Source: Nosocomiicoccus massiliensis
GTDB lineage: Bacteria; Bacillota; Bacilli; Staphylococcales; Salinicoccaceae
Assembly (NCBI RefSeq): GCF_002871345.2
Contig: NZ_CP136964.1
Location: forward strand, 1-64,000
Direction of reading: 5' to 3'
DNA length: 64,000 nt
Shown here: positions 38,568-47,182 of the stretch, piece after piece
Layout: every line of letters begins with the position of its first letter
Position numbering within the stretch: the first letter of the stretch is position 1
Made by a program: the position numbers and the translations under genes
Notes under the pieces: generated by a model
Database searches by the model: none
Told to the model about the DNA's origin: nothing
Seen by the model: the letters and a program-made list of their open reading frames with translations, nothing else

Positions 38568-39899
38568 ATGAAAGAAATCGAATCATTTAAACATAAAAAG
38601 GTGCTCGTTTTAGGTTACGGACGAAGTGGTCGTAGTGCGATAGAAGCACTGTTTAAACTCGGTGCAGACATTACACTTACTACGAGTGAAGTACTCGTTG
38701 AAGAGAGTGTTATAAATCATTTAAAACAAATGAATGTGAAAGTCGTCGATGGTCATCATCCAGAGCATCTATTAAACGACACAGAGTTGATCGTTAAAAA
38801 TCCAGGTATTCCGTATACGATTCCTTTTTTACAGGAAGCTTTAAAACGCAATATTAAAATTATTACTGAAGTAGAACTTGCGTATTTAATCACAGATAAT
38901 GAGATTATTGGTATTACCGGAACGAACGGAAAAACGACGGTAACAGAACTCGTTGGTAGACTTCTCACTGACGGAAACCGTACTCCAATTTTATGCGGGA
39001 ACATCGGATATCCAGCAAGCCAAGCGGCGCTTGAAGAACAGTCAGACGAACTCGTAATGGAATTGTCTAGCTTTCAATTAATGGGCATCGATACGTTTAG
39101 ACCGAATATCGCAGTATTTACAAACATATATGAAGCGCATCTCGATTATCATAAAGATTTAAATGAGTATCAATCAGCGAAACTATCTCTGATGAAAAAT
39201 ATGAGAGACACAGACATTGTTATTTTTAATCAATCACAACGACATTTTGTCGAATGTAAAGATGTGAAGAGTAACATTTACTTCTTCAGTATCGATGAGG
39301 AAGCAGATGCATATGTAAAAGATAACTGGATTTATGTATTTGGTAAAAAAATAATAAATATCGAAGAAATTCTGTTAAAAGGTCCACATAACTTAGAGAA
39401 TATCCTTGCGAGTTTACTCGTTGCACATTTAAAAAATGTACCGATTGAGCATATGAAATATGTTTTAACGACGTTTAAAGGTATCGAGCACCGTATGGAA
39501 TTCGTCGATGAAAAACTCGGCATGAGATTTTATAACGATTCTAAAGCGACGAACGCGCTCGCGACGACATTTGCATTAGATAGCTTTAATACGCCGACGA
39601 TTTGGATTGCTGGTGGATTAGACCGTGGACAAGATTTCAAAGAACTTCTTCCACATTTAAAGCATGTAAAACTCGGTATCGTATTTGGTGAAACGAAAGA
39701 AAAGCTAAAGCAATTTTTAAATGAAAACAATATCGAAGTGATTGAAACAGATAATCCATTCACAGCTGTCGACATTGTCAAAACATATGGTAATGCTGGA
39801 GACAAAGTGCTATTTTCACCAGCGTGTGCGAGTTGGGATCAGTATCCTGATTTTGAAACGCGTGGCCGACATTTTAAAGAAGCAGTTCATCAATTATAA
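38568..39899 (+). CDS. murD: UDP-N-acetylmuramoylalanine-D-glutamate ligase
   Basis: This 443-residue ATP-dependent ligase adds D-glutamate to UDP-MurNAc-L-Ala. The P-loop GITGTNGKTTVTEL starts near 115, and the ligase motifs NIYEAHLDYH, the HRMEFV region and FSPACASWDQ follow. A CGGAGG site precedes the ATG, 4 bases after mraY. It is slightly shorter than some homologues but complete. Confidence 0.96.
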   Translation: MKEIESFKHKKVLVLGYGRSGRSAIEALFKLGADITLTTSEVLVEESVINHLKQMNVKVVDGHHPEHLLNDTELIVKNPGIPYTIPFLQEALKRNIKIITEVELAYLITDNEIIGITGTNGKTTVTELVGRLLTDGNRTPILCGNIGYPASQAALEEQSDELVMELSSFQLMGIDTFRPNIAVFTNIYEAHLDYHKDLNEYQSAKLSLMKNMRDTDIVIFNQSQRHFVECKDVKSNIYFFSIDEEADAYVKDNWIYVFGKKIINIEEILLKGPHNLENILASLLVAHLKNVPIEHMKYVLTTFKGIEHRMEFVDEKLGMRFYNDSKATNALATTFALDSFNTPTIWIAGGLDRGQDFKELLPHLKHVKLGIVFGETKEKLKQFLNENNIEVIETDNPFTAVDIVKTYGNAGDKVLFSPACASWDQYPDFETRGRHFKEAVHQL

Positions 39900-39914
39900 A
39901 AAGGAGGGGACACG

Positions 39915-41060
39915 ATGAGTGAAGATTTTAACGTAGATGATTTAAAAAAGAAGTTAAAAAAGAATCATACGACTAAAAAAGATAAGAAGCATACACACAC
40001 TGACGATGTCCCCTCATTTAAAACGGAACTTGAAGTCATAGAAGCACTCGTTCAGGAAGGTGTTATAACACTACAACAAGATGAAGTGACAAAGAGTGAC
40101 GAAGACACGTTAGATCCATCTTTAATTGAAGACTACCGAGATGAAGAAAAGGATACACCTTCTTTAGAATATGAGTCTCTAGAAGATGAAAAAGAGACGC
40201 TAAAAGAGACGCTAAAAGAGCGATTTAAATCCGTTAAAAAGCCACAGTTATCACTACCAAATTTAAATTATAAAAAACTTATATTACTTATTGGAATTGG
40301 GCTCGTTTTAATTACGATAGCTACATATTTAATATCCAGTCTATCTGATATTAAAGAAGTTGAAATTGTCGGGAATGAAAACATCACCGACAAAGAAATA
40401 CTAGATAGAAGCGGTATAGACAAAGGACAAAAAATGTACTTGCTTCAGTCAAATAAATCTGAAGATAAAGTAAAAGTGTTACCGATTATACAGTCAATTG
40501 ACATCGAACGTGAATGGCCAAATAAAGTTATTATAAATGTTAAAGAACATAACGTCGTTGGTTTTATTGAAAGTAACCGAAACTATTATCCAGTACTCGA
40601 AAACAAACGCGTATTAAGAGGATTTCATATGGAACCTGTAGATGCACCGATTATCCATTTCTTTGAAGGTAAAGAATTCGACGCACTTGTCGATAGTTTA
40701 AACGATGTCAATCCAGAGATGTTACGAATGATTTCTGAGATATATTATCGACCGTATGATGAATCATATACGAGAATTCAAGTACTTATGAATAACGGTC
40801 AGGAAATTATCGCAGACTATACGACATTTGGTGAGAAGATCAACTACTTTAATGGAATGCGCGAATCTATAGGAGATAATGAGGGGATTATCGATTTAGA
40901 AGTGAGTAATGCGTTTATTCCGTATAATACTGAAGAAGCAAGGCGTGTGAAGCGCGACATGTCAAGTATTCCAAGACATGTACCTTATATCGAAGATATA
41001 AACGAAAGCCTAGATGTGATTAAGAAATCACTTGAAAAAATCGAAACATCAACAGATTAG
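39915..41060 (+). CDS. divIB: Cell division protein DivIB/FtsQ
   Basis: This 381-residue bitopic protein has a long, highly charged cytosolic N-terminus (about 1-112), one membrane helix (about 117-137) and an extracellular POTRA domain starting IKEVEIVGNENITDKEI, then a beta domain. It joins FtsL and DivIC in the divisome. The charged tail contains a short tandem duplication (ETLKETLKE) made by a repeated 12-base unit at about 40193-40216. An AGGAGGGG site precedes the ATG. Confidence 0.9.
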   Translation: MSEDFNVDDLKKKLKKNHTTKKDKKHTHTDDVPSFKTELEVIEALVQEGVITLQQDEVTKSDEDTLDPSLIEDYRDEEKDTPSLEYESLEDEKETLKETLKERFKSVKKPQLSLPNLNYKKLILLIGIGLVLITIATYLISSLSDIKEVEIVGNENITDKEILDRSGIDKGQKMYLLQSNKSEDKVKVLPIIQSIDIEREWPNKVIINVKEHNVVGFIESNRNYYPVLENKRVLRGFHMEPVDAPIIHFFEGKEFDALVDSLNDVNPEMLRMISEIYYRPYDESYTRIQVLMNNGQEIIADYTTFGEKINYFNGMRESIGDNEGIIDLEVSNAFIPYNTEEARRVKRDMSSIPRHVPYIEDINESLDVIKKSLEKIETSTD

Positions 41061-41090
41061 TGAAAAGTTTCATTTATTTAACTGATTTAG

Positions 41091-41119
41091 TTCACAATTC
41101 GCTTTATTTAAGGTAAACT
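41091..41119 (+). promoter_or_regulatory. Candidate promoter for ftsA-ftsZ
   Basis: TTCACA (41091-41096) is 17 bases from TAAACT (41114-41119) in the gap between divIB and ftsA. It could give ftsAZ expression independent of the mraZ promoter. Confidence 0.45.
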
Positions 41120-41158
41120 ATAGGATAGATTATTCTGAAAAGATTGGGAGGCATTCAG

Positions 41159-42598
41159 GTGAAGGAACAATATTATGTTGCCCTAGATGTAGGGTCCTCG
41201 AGTGTTAAAATCGTGATTGGAGAGAAATTTCACGATGGTGTAAATATTATTGGTACTGGCCAAACCTTCACTGATGGCGTATCAAAGGGTATGATTCGAG
41301 ATTTTGATCTCGCTAAAAGTGGAATTATAGATACAGTGAAAAAAGCAGAACTAATAGCAAATATAGATATTGACGAAGTATTTTTAAAAGTTCCAATAAC
41401 GAATTCTGATGTCATATTTACAACAGAAACGTTAAGATTCTCTGGTAAAGATACAGAAATCGATGGAGAACTCATCGAAGAATTACTTGAAAATATTCGC
41501 TTTAAAGAAATTTCAACAGATCAAGAAATTGTCACAGTATTCCCTGTGTCATTTGTCGTTGACGATTTACATGAAGTCGAAGATCCAAAAGGGATTATCG
41601 CTAGAGAAAGTCTCACTGTGAAAGCTGGTATCATCGCTGTAGATCGTACGTTATTCTTAAACATGGGTAACTGTGCGGCAGAAGCAGGTCTAGATATCGT
41701 AGACGTCACTTCAGACGCATATAACTACTCACATATTTTAACAGAGGCTGAAATTGAACTCGGCGCAGTCGTTATGGATATCGGAGCTGACTTAACACAG
41801 TACGCATACTATAAAGATGGATCGTTAAAATATGCAGGTGTTATCCCTGCAGGTGGTAACACGATTACTGAAGTCATTGCGAGAGAGTTTAATACAGACT
41901 TCCATTATGCAAACCGTGCAAAAGAGCAATATGGTCACGCATTTTACGAAAGAGCACCAGAAGGTGAACGCGTCGTCTTCCCACAAAACAACGGTGATAA
42001 AGACGTAGAAGTGAGTGCGAAAGACTTATCTGACGTCATCGAAGTGACTCTTGAAGATATGTTTATGGAAATCTTTAGAGAACTCGGTGAAGCGAATATC
42101 GACGATATTAGCGGTGGATTCGTCATTACAGGTGGTACTGCAAACATGAGAGGAATTAGAGATTTACTACTCGATATTGTTTCTGAAAAAGTACGCGTTC
42201 ATATCCCAACACAAATGGGTGCGAGAAAACCTGAATTCACGAGTGCAATCGCTACAGTTGAAAGCGGTATTCGTTTTGATGAACTCCTCGATTATGTTAC
42301 AATTGATAATCATGAAGATGATTATGACAGAGATGACAACGAACCAATTGTAGAAGAAGAAAAACAGTCGATTTTCCCTTCTCTATTTAGAGAAAGAAAA
42401 GAGAAAAATCAAAGTGTTGAAGTCGAAGAAGACGTTGAATATGAGTCAGACGACGACCGATACGAAGAAGACGAACATGACGATTACGAACGTGAAATCG
42501 TTGAGACGTCAGATGTTAAAAATGCCCCGCCAAAAGAAAAAGAGAAATCTGACTTTGGTGGATTTATGAAAAAAGTATTTAAGAATTTATTTGAGTAA
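41159..42598 (+). CDS. ftsA: Cell division actin-like protein FtsA
   Basis: This 479-residue actin-like ATPase tethers FtsZ to the membrane. It has the YVALDVGSSSVKIVIG phosphate loop, SHMA domain 1c, and a GGFVITGGTANMRG motif. A long acidic linker of about 80 residues then leads to a C-terminal amphipathic helix (GGFMKKVFKNLFE). I chose the GTG at 41159, 8 bases after GGGAGG; the upstream TTG at 41144 overlaps that site. The linker is rich in Asp and Glu. Confidence 0.94.
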   Translation: MKEQYYVALDVGSSSVKIVIGEKFHDGVNIIGTGQTFTDGVSKGMIRDFDLAKSGIIDTVKKAELIANIDIDEVFLKVPITNSDVIFTTETLRFSGKDTEIDGELIEELLENIRFKEISTDQEIVTVFPVSFVVDDLHEVEDPKGIIARESLTVKAGIIAVDRTLFLNMGNCAAEAGLDIVDVTSDAYNYSHILTEAEIELGAVVMDIGADLTQYAYYKDGSLKYAGVIPAGGNTITEVIAREFNTDFHYANRAKEQYGHAFYERAPEGERVVFPQNNGDKDVEVSAKDLSDVIEVTLEDMFMEIFRELGEANIDDISGGFVITGGTANMRGIRDLLLDIVSEKVRVHIPTQMGARKPEFTSAIATVESGIRFDELLDYVTIDNHEDDYDRDDNEPIVEEEKQSIFPSLFRERKEKNQSVEVEEDVEYESDDDRYEEDEHDDYEREIVETSDVKNAPPKEKEKSDFGGFMKKVFKNLFE

Positions 42599-42623
42599 TT
42601 AAAATTTGGGAGGATATGGTGAG

Positions 42624-43787
42624 ATGTTAGAATTTGAAACTGGTTTTAACCATCAAGCATCTATTAAAGTAATCGGTGTCGGTGGCGGAGGAAACAACGC
42701 AGTAAACCGAATGATTGATGAAGGTATGCAAAACGTTGAATTTATTGCGGTTAACACAGACGGACAAGCTTTAAACTTATCAAAAGCAGAATCTAAAATC
42801 CAAATCGGAGAAAAATTAACACGTGGTTTAGGTGCTGGAGCGAACCCTGAAATTGGTAAAAAAGCTTCAGAAGAATCACGTGAACAAATTGAAGACGCAA
42901 TCCAAGGTGCGGACATGGTATTCGTCACTGCTGGTATGGGTGGCGGAACTGGTACTGGAGCAGCACCAGTCGTTGCGAAAATCGCAAAAGAAATGGGAGC
43001 TTTAACAGTTGGTGTTGTAACACGCCCATTCTCTTTTGAAGGTAGAAAACGTCAAACACAAGCAGCTGCAGGTGTAGAACAAATGAAAGCTGCTGTAGAT
43101 ACATTAATCGTTATCCCAAATGACAGATTACTCGATATCGTTGACAAATCAACACCGATGATGGAAGCATTTAAAGAAGCGGATAACGTATTACGTCAAG
43201 GGGTTCAAGGTATTTCAGACCTCATCAGCGTAAGCGGTGAAGTAAACTTAGACTTTGCGGACGTTAAGACGATTATGACAGACAAAGGTTCTGCATTAAT
43301 GGGTATCGGTGTCGCAAGTGGTGAAAACCGTGCGGTTGAAGCGGCTAAAAAAGCAATCTCAAGTCCATTACTTGAAACTTCAATCGTCGGTGCACAAGGT
43401 GTGTTAATGAACATCACTGGTGGCGAAAACTTATCACTATTCGAAGCTCAAGAAGCTGCGGACATCGTTCAAGACGCTGCAGACGAAGATGTAAACATGA
43501 TCTTCGGTACAGTAATCAACCCTGAGCTTGAAGATGAGTTAGTAATTACAGTTATCGCAACAGGCTTTAACGAAAAGTCAGTATCAAGAGGTCCTGAACG
43601 TCCAGTTCAACAAGAACGTAGACAAGCACCTTCATTCGAAGAAAAAGAAAGAGAAGATTCATTCATCAACTTAGATGATCGTTCAAATTCTGAACAATCA
43701 TTTGATAGCTCTGATAGAAAATCTTCATTAGATAACGAGCCAGACGTACCATCATTTATTAGAGGTCGTCGTAGTCGTAGAAGATAA
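42624..43787 (+). CDS. ftsZ: Cell division GTPase FtsZ
   Basis: This 387-residue tubulin-like GTPase forms the Z-ring. The GTP tubulin signature [10 protein letters not shown] starts at 106, the synergy loop [10 protein letters not shown] follows, and a variable linker leads to the conserved tail [14 protein letters not shown]. The ATG at 42624 is preferred; the longer frame at 42606 begins with a TTG that overlaps the ribosome binding site. A strong terminator follows. The strongly basic final seven residues may strengthen membrane or partner contacts. Confidence 0.97.
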   Translation: MLEFETGFNHQASIKVIGVGGGGNNAVNRMIDEGMQNVEFIAVNTDGQALNLSKAESKIQIGEKLTRGLGAGANPEIGKKASEESREQIEDAIQGADMVFVTAGMGGGTGTGAAPVVAKIAKEMGALTVGVVTRPFSFEGRKRQTQAAAGVEQMKAAVDTLIVIPNDRLLDIVDKSTPMMEAFKEADNVLRQGVQGISDLISVSGEVNLDFADVKTIMTDKGSALMGIGVASGENRAVEAAKKAISSPLLETSIVGAQGVLMNITGGENLSLFEAQEAADIVQDAADEDVNMIFGTVINPELEDELVITVIATGFNEKSVSRGPERPVQQERRQAPSFEEKEREDSFINLDDRSNSEQSFDSSDRKSSLDNEPDVPSFIRGRRSRRR

Positions 43788-43798
43788 GACATTTACTC

Positions 43799-43831
43799 AC
43801 GGAGATATTGACATCAATATCTCCGTTTTTG
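43799..43831 (+). terminator. Terminator after ftsZ
   Basis: ACGGAGATATTGA pairs with TCAATATCTCCGT across a two-base loop and is followed by T residues. Confidence 0.87.
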
Positions 43832-43852
43832 TCTATTAGGAGATAGATACGC

Positions 43853-44617
43853 GTGTTTAAAAATTATAATCATTATGTAGGATACAGTTCAGACGATTTA
43901 GTGTTTGGGTATACGAAACGTACAAACGGTCAAAGCGACTATCCAAAAAATGCATTTAATATGGCGCTATATATCGGAGATAATCCGGACAATGTACACC
44001 GTCATCAACAACTTTTAAGTGAAGAAATCGGATTTGAACGTTCAGATTTCGTGATCCCAATTCAAACGCATGAAAACAAAGTGTATGAAGTAAAAAAAGC
44101 GGATGCCGGGACAAATGTAGATGCGTTAACAGATAACATATATGGTATAGACGCTCTATATACATATGAAAGAAATATCGTACTCGGTATGAATTACGCA
44201 GACTGTACACCAATTTATGTGTACAGCGTAGCGAATAACTTTATCGGTTTAGTGCATGCAGGATGGAAGGGGACGCGTGGGAACGTATTAAAAAACCTAT
44301 TAGATCATTACGACGGAGATATCGATGATTTACACGTCGTCATTGGAGTTGCGATTAACGGCGATTATTATGAAGTCGATGATGCGGTCGTCAACGATTC
44401 GTTTTTAGTTGCTAAAGAGGCAGTCACTCCATTAGGTAACGATAAATTCTTACTCGATTTAAAAACTGCAAATAAACACCAAGCACTCGATTACGGTATA
44501 AAAGAATCGAACATTCACGTCACACCAATCGGTACGGAAAGTGAAGAATTCTTTTCATATCGGTTAGATGATCAACCGACGGGACGTGCTTTAGGGTTTA
44601 TTGGAAGGAGATTATAA
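43853..44617 (+). CDS. pgeF: Multicopper-polyphenol oxidase-fold protein YlmD (PgeF)
   Basis: This 254-residue protein of the YfiH/DUF152 family carries the conserved NYADCTPIYV cysteine and HAGWKGTRG histidine. Homologues act as purine nucleoside phosphorylase/deaminases, and Escherichia coli YfiH (PgeF) edits misassembled peptidoglycan precursors. The role here is open, but the place inside the division cluster is conserved. The GTG at 43853 follows a GGAG site. ylmE begins on the base after its stop. Confidence 0.86.
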   Translation: MFKNYNHYVGYSSDDLVFGYTKRTNGQSDYPKNAFNMALYIGDNPDNVHRHQQLLSEEIGFERSDFVIPIQTHENKVYEVKKADAGTNVDALTDNIYGIDALYTYERNIVLGMNYADCTPIYVYSVANNFIGLVHAGWKGTRGNVLKNLLDHYDGDIDDLHVVIGVAINGDYYEVDDAVVNDSFLVAKEAVTPLGNDKFLLDLKTANKHQALDYGIKESNIHVTPIGTESEEFFSYRLDDQPTGRALGFIGRRL

Positions 44618-45247
44618 TTGAATAAAGATAATTATTTAAAAGTAAAAGAAGAAGTCAATAATCAAGCGACGATTATCGCTGTGACTAAATATCACACTGT
44701 TGAAGATGCGCTAGAAGCATACGACGCTGGTGTGAGAGACTTTGGAGAGAATAGAATTGAAGGATTTAATGAAAAAAGAGCCGCACTTCCTCAGGATGCG
44801 AATGTGCACTTTATCGGAACACTTCAATCGAGAAAAGTTAAAGATGTCATAGATAATCTATATTACTTACACTCATTAGAACGAGAATCTATCGCGAAAC
44901 GTATTGAACAATATAGCTCGCATGATGTAAAATGTTTTATACAGGTAAATGTGTCAGGAGAAGAGACGAAACATGGTTTAAAACCTGAAGACGTCAAAGA
45001 TTTTGTAACGAAAGTATCAAAATATGATCACGTTAAAGTGATCGGGCTCATGACGATGGCACCTGAAACAGACAACGTTGAAGAAATTAGAAATGTGTTT
45101 AAACAGTTAAGAGAACTTAGAGATGATTTACAAAAGGAATTTAAAGATATTATTGAGTTAAGTATGGGAATGAGTAACGACTATAAAATTGCACTTGAAG
45201 AGGGTGCGACATTTATTAGACTCGGTAGTAAAATTATGGGAAAATAG
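44618..45247 (+). CDS. ylmE: PLP homeostasis protein, YggS/YlmE family
   Basis: This 209-residue pyridoxal-phosphate-binding protein has the barrel of alanine racemases without the second domain. ITKYHT-like AVTKYHTVEDA, FGENRIE and the HFIGTLQSRKVK segment are diagnostic, with K of VTK as the PLP lysine. It controls the free PLP pool. The TTG start at 44618 is supported by a GGAAGGAG site at the end of ylmD and by the family N-terminus. Confidence 0.88.
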   Translation: MNKDNYLKVKEEVNNQATIIAVTKYHTVEDALEAYDAGVRDFGENRIEGFNEKRAALPQDANVHFIGTLQSRKVKDVIDNLYYLHSLERESIAKRIEQYSSHDVKCFIQVNVSGEETKHGLKPEDVKDFVTKVSKYDHVKVIGLMTMAPETDNVEEIRNVFKQLRELRDDLQKEFKDIIELSMGMSNDYKIALEEGATFIRLGSKIMGK

Positions 45248-45256
45248 GTGATTCAA

Positions 45257-45772
45257 ATGGCTCTACAATTTTTAAAAGATTTATTCGTAATCGAATCTGA
45301 AGATATGGATGAAATCGAAACAGAACAAAAGCAAGTTGCTGAAGTTAAAGAACAGCCAAAAGTAGAAAAGAAAAGTAAAGTTACAGCAGTCGATTTTTCT
45401 GAAAAAACAAAGAGAAGCCGTAGACCAAAAATTGAGGCAAGAGAGCACCGTGAAGTGAGTGAGCCAGTAGTGAAACAAGGGGGACACGTTGACATGAGTA
45501 AAATTAATACGAAAGTATGTCTGTTTGAACCATATGTATTTGGTGAAACTCAAGATATCGCGGATCAATTAAAAAATAATCAAACAGCACTTGTGAACTT
45601 ATCAAAACTCGATAAAGTATCAAAAAAGCGAATCATCGACTTTTTAAGTGGAACAGTGTATGCTTTAGAAGGCGATATTCAAAAAGTTGGAGCTGACATT
45701 TTCTTATGTACACCAAACTCTGTTGGTGTGGAAGGTGTTATTTCGGAGAAGAATGACTCTGACTTAATGTAA
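45257..45772 (+). CDS. sepF: Cell division protein SepF
   Basis: This 171-residue protein starts with an amphipathic membrane-binding helix ([13 protein letters not shown]), then a charged linker, then the DUF552 beta domain (about 90-165) that binds the FtsZ tail and polymerises. I chose the ATG at 45257 because it gives the family N-terminus; a GTG at 45248 is in frame upstream. The gene keeps its usual place between ylmE and ylmG. Confidence 0.9.
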   Translation: MALQFLKDLFVIESEDMDEIETEQKQVAEVKEQPKVEKKSKVTAVDFSEKTKRSRRPKIEAREHREVSEPVVKQGGHVDMSKINTKVCLFEPYVFGETQDIADQLKNNQTALVNLSKLDKVSKKRIIDFLSGTVYALEGDIQKVGADIFLCTPNSVGVEGVISEKNDSDLM

Positions 45773-45784
45773 GGAGTTTTTACT

Positions 45785-46090
45785 GTGGACCAATCAACAG
45801 CGATAAATATACTGACAACAGTAGTTAAAATATATTCGATATTATGGCCAATCTTTACTTGGGGGTTCATCATTTACATACTATCTAGTTGGATTCCAGG
45901 TTTAAGAGAGTCATCATTTGGTGAGTTACTCGGTAAAATATATGAACCGTTACTTTCACCACTGAGAAATATAATTCCACCAATTGGTGGCATGATTGAT
46001 ATTTCACCAATCTTTTTAATTATTATATTCCAGTTATTTAACTTTGGAATGCGTCAAATATTTGTATCGTTATATAATATGTTAATGTAA
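45785..46090 (+). CDS. ylmG: YggT family membrane protein YlmG
   Basis: This 101-residue protein of the YggT family has two hydrophobic helices (about 16-36 and 73-95), with the conserved SSWIPGLRES and LLSPLRNIIPPIGGMIDISP segments between them. The exact role is unknown, but it is linked to division in plastids and bacteria. The GTG start follows AAGGAG. A terminator hairpin begins at its last base. Confidence 0.88.
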   Translation: MDQSTAINILTTVVKIYSILWPIFTWGFIIYILSSWIPGLRESSFGELLGKIYEPLLSPLRNIIPPIGGMIDISPIFLIIIFQLFNFGMRQIFVSLYNMLM

Positions 46091-46117
46091 GAGATATTGT
46101 TACAATATCTCTTTTTT
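46090..46117 (+). terminator. Hairpin terminator after ylmG
   Basis: AGAGATATTG (46090-46099) pairs with CAATATCTCT (46103-46112), followed by T residues. It lies between ylmG and ylmH, so ylmH may rely on readthrough. Confidence 0.78.
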
Positions 46118-46140
46118 ATTTCGCCATTAGGAGTTATATT

Positions 46141-46923
46141 ATGGAATCCCTATTTCAACATTTTAGACAAGAAGAAAAAGAAAAGATTATTTTTTACTAC
46201 AGTAAATTTGAAATCGCGTCGAGAGATTATTATCCTGTACTGCTTGATTTTACCGACCCGAGAGAACGTAAAATTATCGAAAGTATTAGCGGACGTTTCC
46301 CTGATATAAAAACCGAATATTACGGTGGGGGTCTTGAAGATAACCACGAACGCAAACGTGTGTTACTCGTTCCTGAAATGTTAGAAGTGTCTCGAGATGA
46401 TTTTGAAATTGAGACGGTAGAGTTACATTATCCAGAAAAATTTGTGACGCTCACACATCGTAATATTTTAGGTGCGATGATGAATGTCGGCGTCGACCGT
46501 AGTAAACTCGGTGACATTATACTTTCAGATCACATTCAGTTTGCGATCGATAAAAACTTTTTTGATTTATTTAAATCAGAACTTACGACGATTAAAAACG
46601 CACCGATAGAACTCGTTAAAATTCCTAACGATGAATTTTTAAGTGCAGTCTCGAATACGACGAAACATTCGATTATCGTATCATCATTTCGTTTAGATGT
46701 GATCGTATCAGAAGTATTAAAAGAAGGACGAGCAAAAAGTAAAAATCGTGTCACGCGAGAGAAAGTTAAAGTCAATCATGCACTCGTGACAGATCCGAGT
46801 TTCCAAGTCGAACTTGAAGACGTAATAAGTGTAAGAGGTTTTGGAAGATTTATCGTCAGTGAATTTATTCATGTAACGAGAAAAGGGAAGTCGAGAATCG
46901 AAGTTTTAGTGTATGAAGACTAG
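46141..46923 (+). CDS. ylmH: RNA-binding S4 domain protein YlmH (RqcP2-like)
   Basis: This 260-residue protein has an N-terminal alpha/beta part and a C-terminal S4 RNA-binding domain (about 183-245, SSFRLDVIVSEVLKEGRAKSKNRVTREKVKVN). Recent work on homologues links YlmH to rescue of split 50S subunits alongside RqcH, which is encoded at 57677; that role is inferred here. The ATG follows AGGAG. In staphylococci divIVA would follow, but here the ileS leader comes next. Confidence 0.88.
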   Translation: MESLFQHFRQEEKEKIIFYYSKFEIASRDYYPVLLDFTDPRERKIIESISGRFPDIKTEYYGGGLEDNHERKRVLLVPEMLEVSRDDFEIETVELHYPEKFVTLTHRNILGAMMNVGVDRSKLGDIILSDHIQFAIDKNFFDLFKSELTTIKNAPIELVKIPNDEFLSAVSNTTKHSIIVSSFRLDVIVSEVLKEGRAKSKNRVTREKVKVNHALVTDPSFQVELEDVISVRGFGRFIVSEFIHVTRKGKSRIEVLVYED

Positions 46924-46935
46924 TTTCAATATAGT

Positions 46936-47158
46936 TTGACAATAGTCTGAAATTTTTGCATAATGTTATTAATGTATTAGACACGCAATATATGGCATTT
47001 TTTAAAGCGACTAGAGGACGGTGAAAGCTCTAGAAAATAAATATATTGATATCACTAATATGATAATTATATAAATATATAAATGAGTGGGCTCTTTATG
47101 AGTCAATTAGGGTGGTAACACGGTGAAATCGTCCCTTTTTGACTTGTAAAGAGTTTTT
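46936..47158 (+). promoter_or_regulatory. Promoter and T-box leader of ileS
   Basis: A perfect TTGACA (46936-46941) is 17 bases from CATAAT (46959-46964). The leader then has a stem I specifier loop with ATC at 47051-47053, the isoleucine codon, between ATATT and AATAT. The T-box sequence AGGGTGGTAACACGG follows at about 47109-47123. The terminator stem (CTCTTTA 47092-47098 with TAAAGAG 47147-47153) encloses the T-box and ends in T residues. Uncharged tRNA-Ile should favour readthrough. Confidence 0.92.
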
Positions 47159-47182
47159 AATTTATTAGGAGGAAATATAAGA

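Noticed and set aside
38568..39899. Possible truncated murD (443 residues)
   Set aside because: All ligase motifs and the C-terminal domain are present; the length is within family range.
46097..46309. 70-codon frame overlapping the ylmG terminator and ylmH start
   Set aside because: It lies out of frame within ylmH and the hairpin; ylmH has the proper ribosome binding site.
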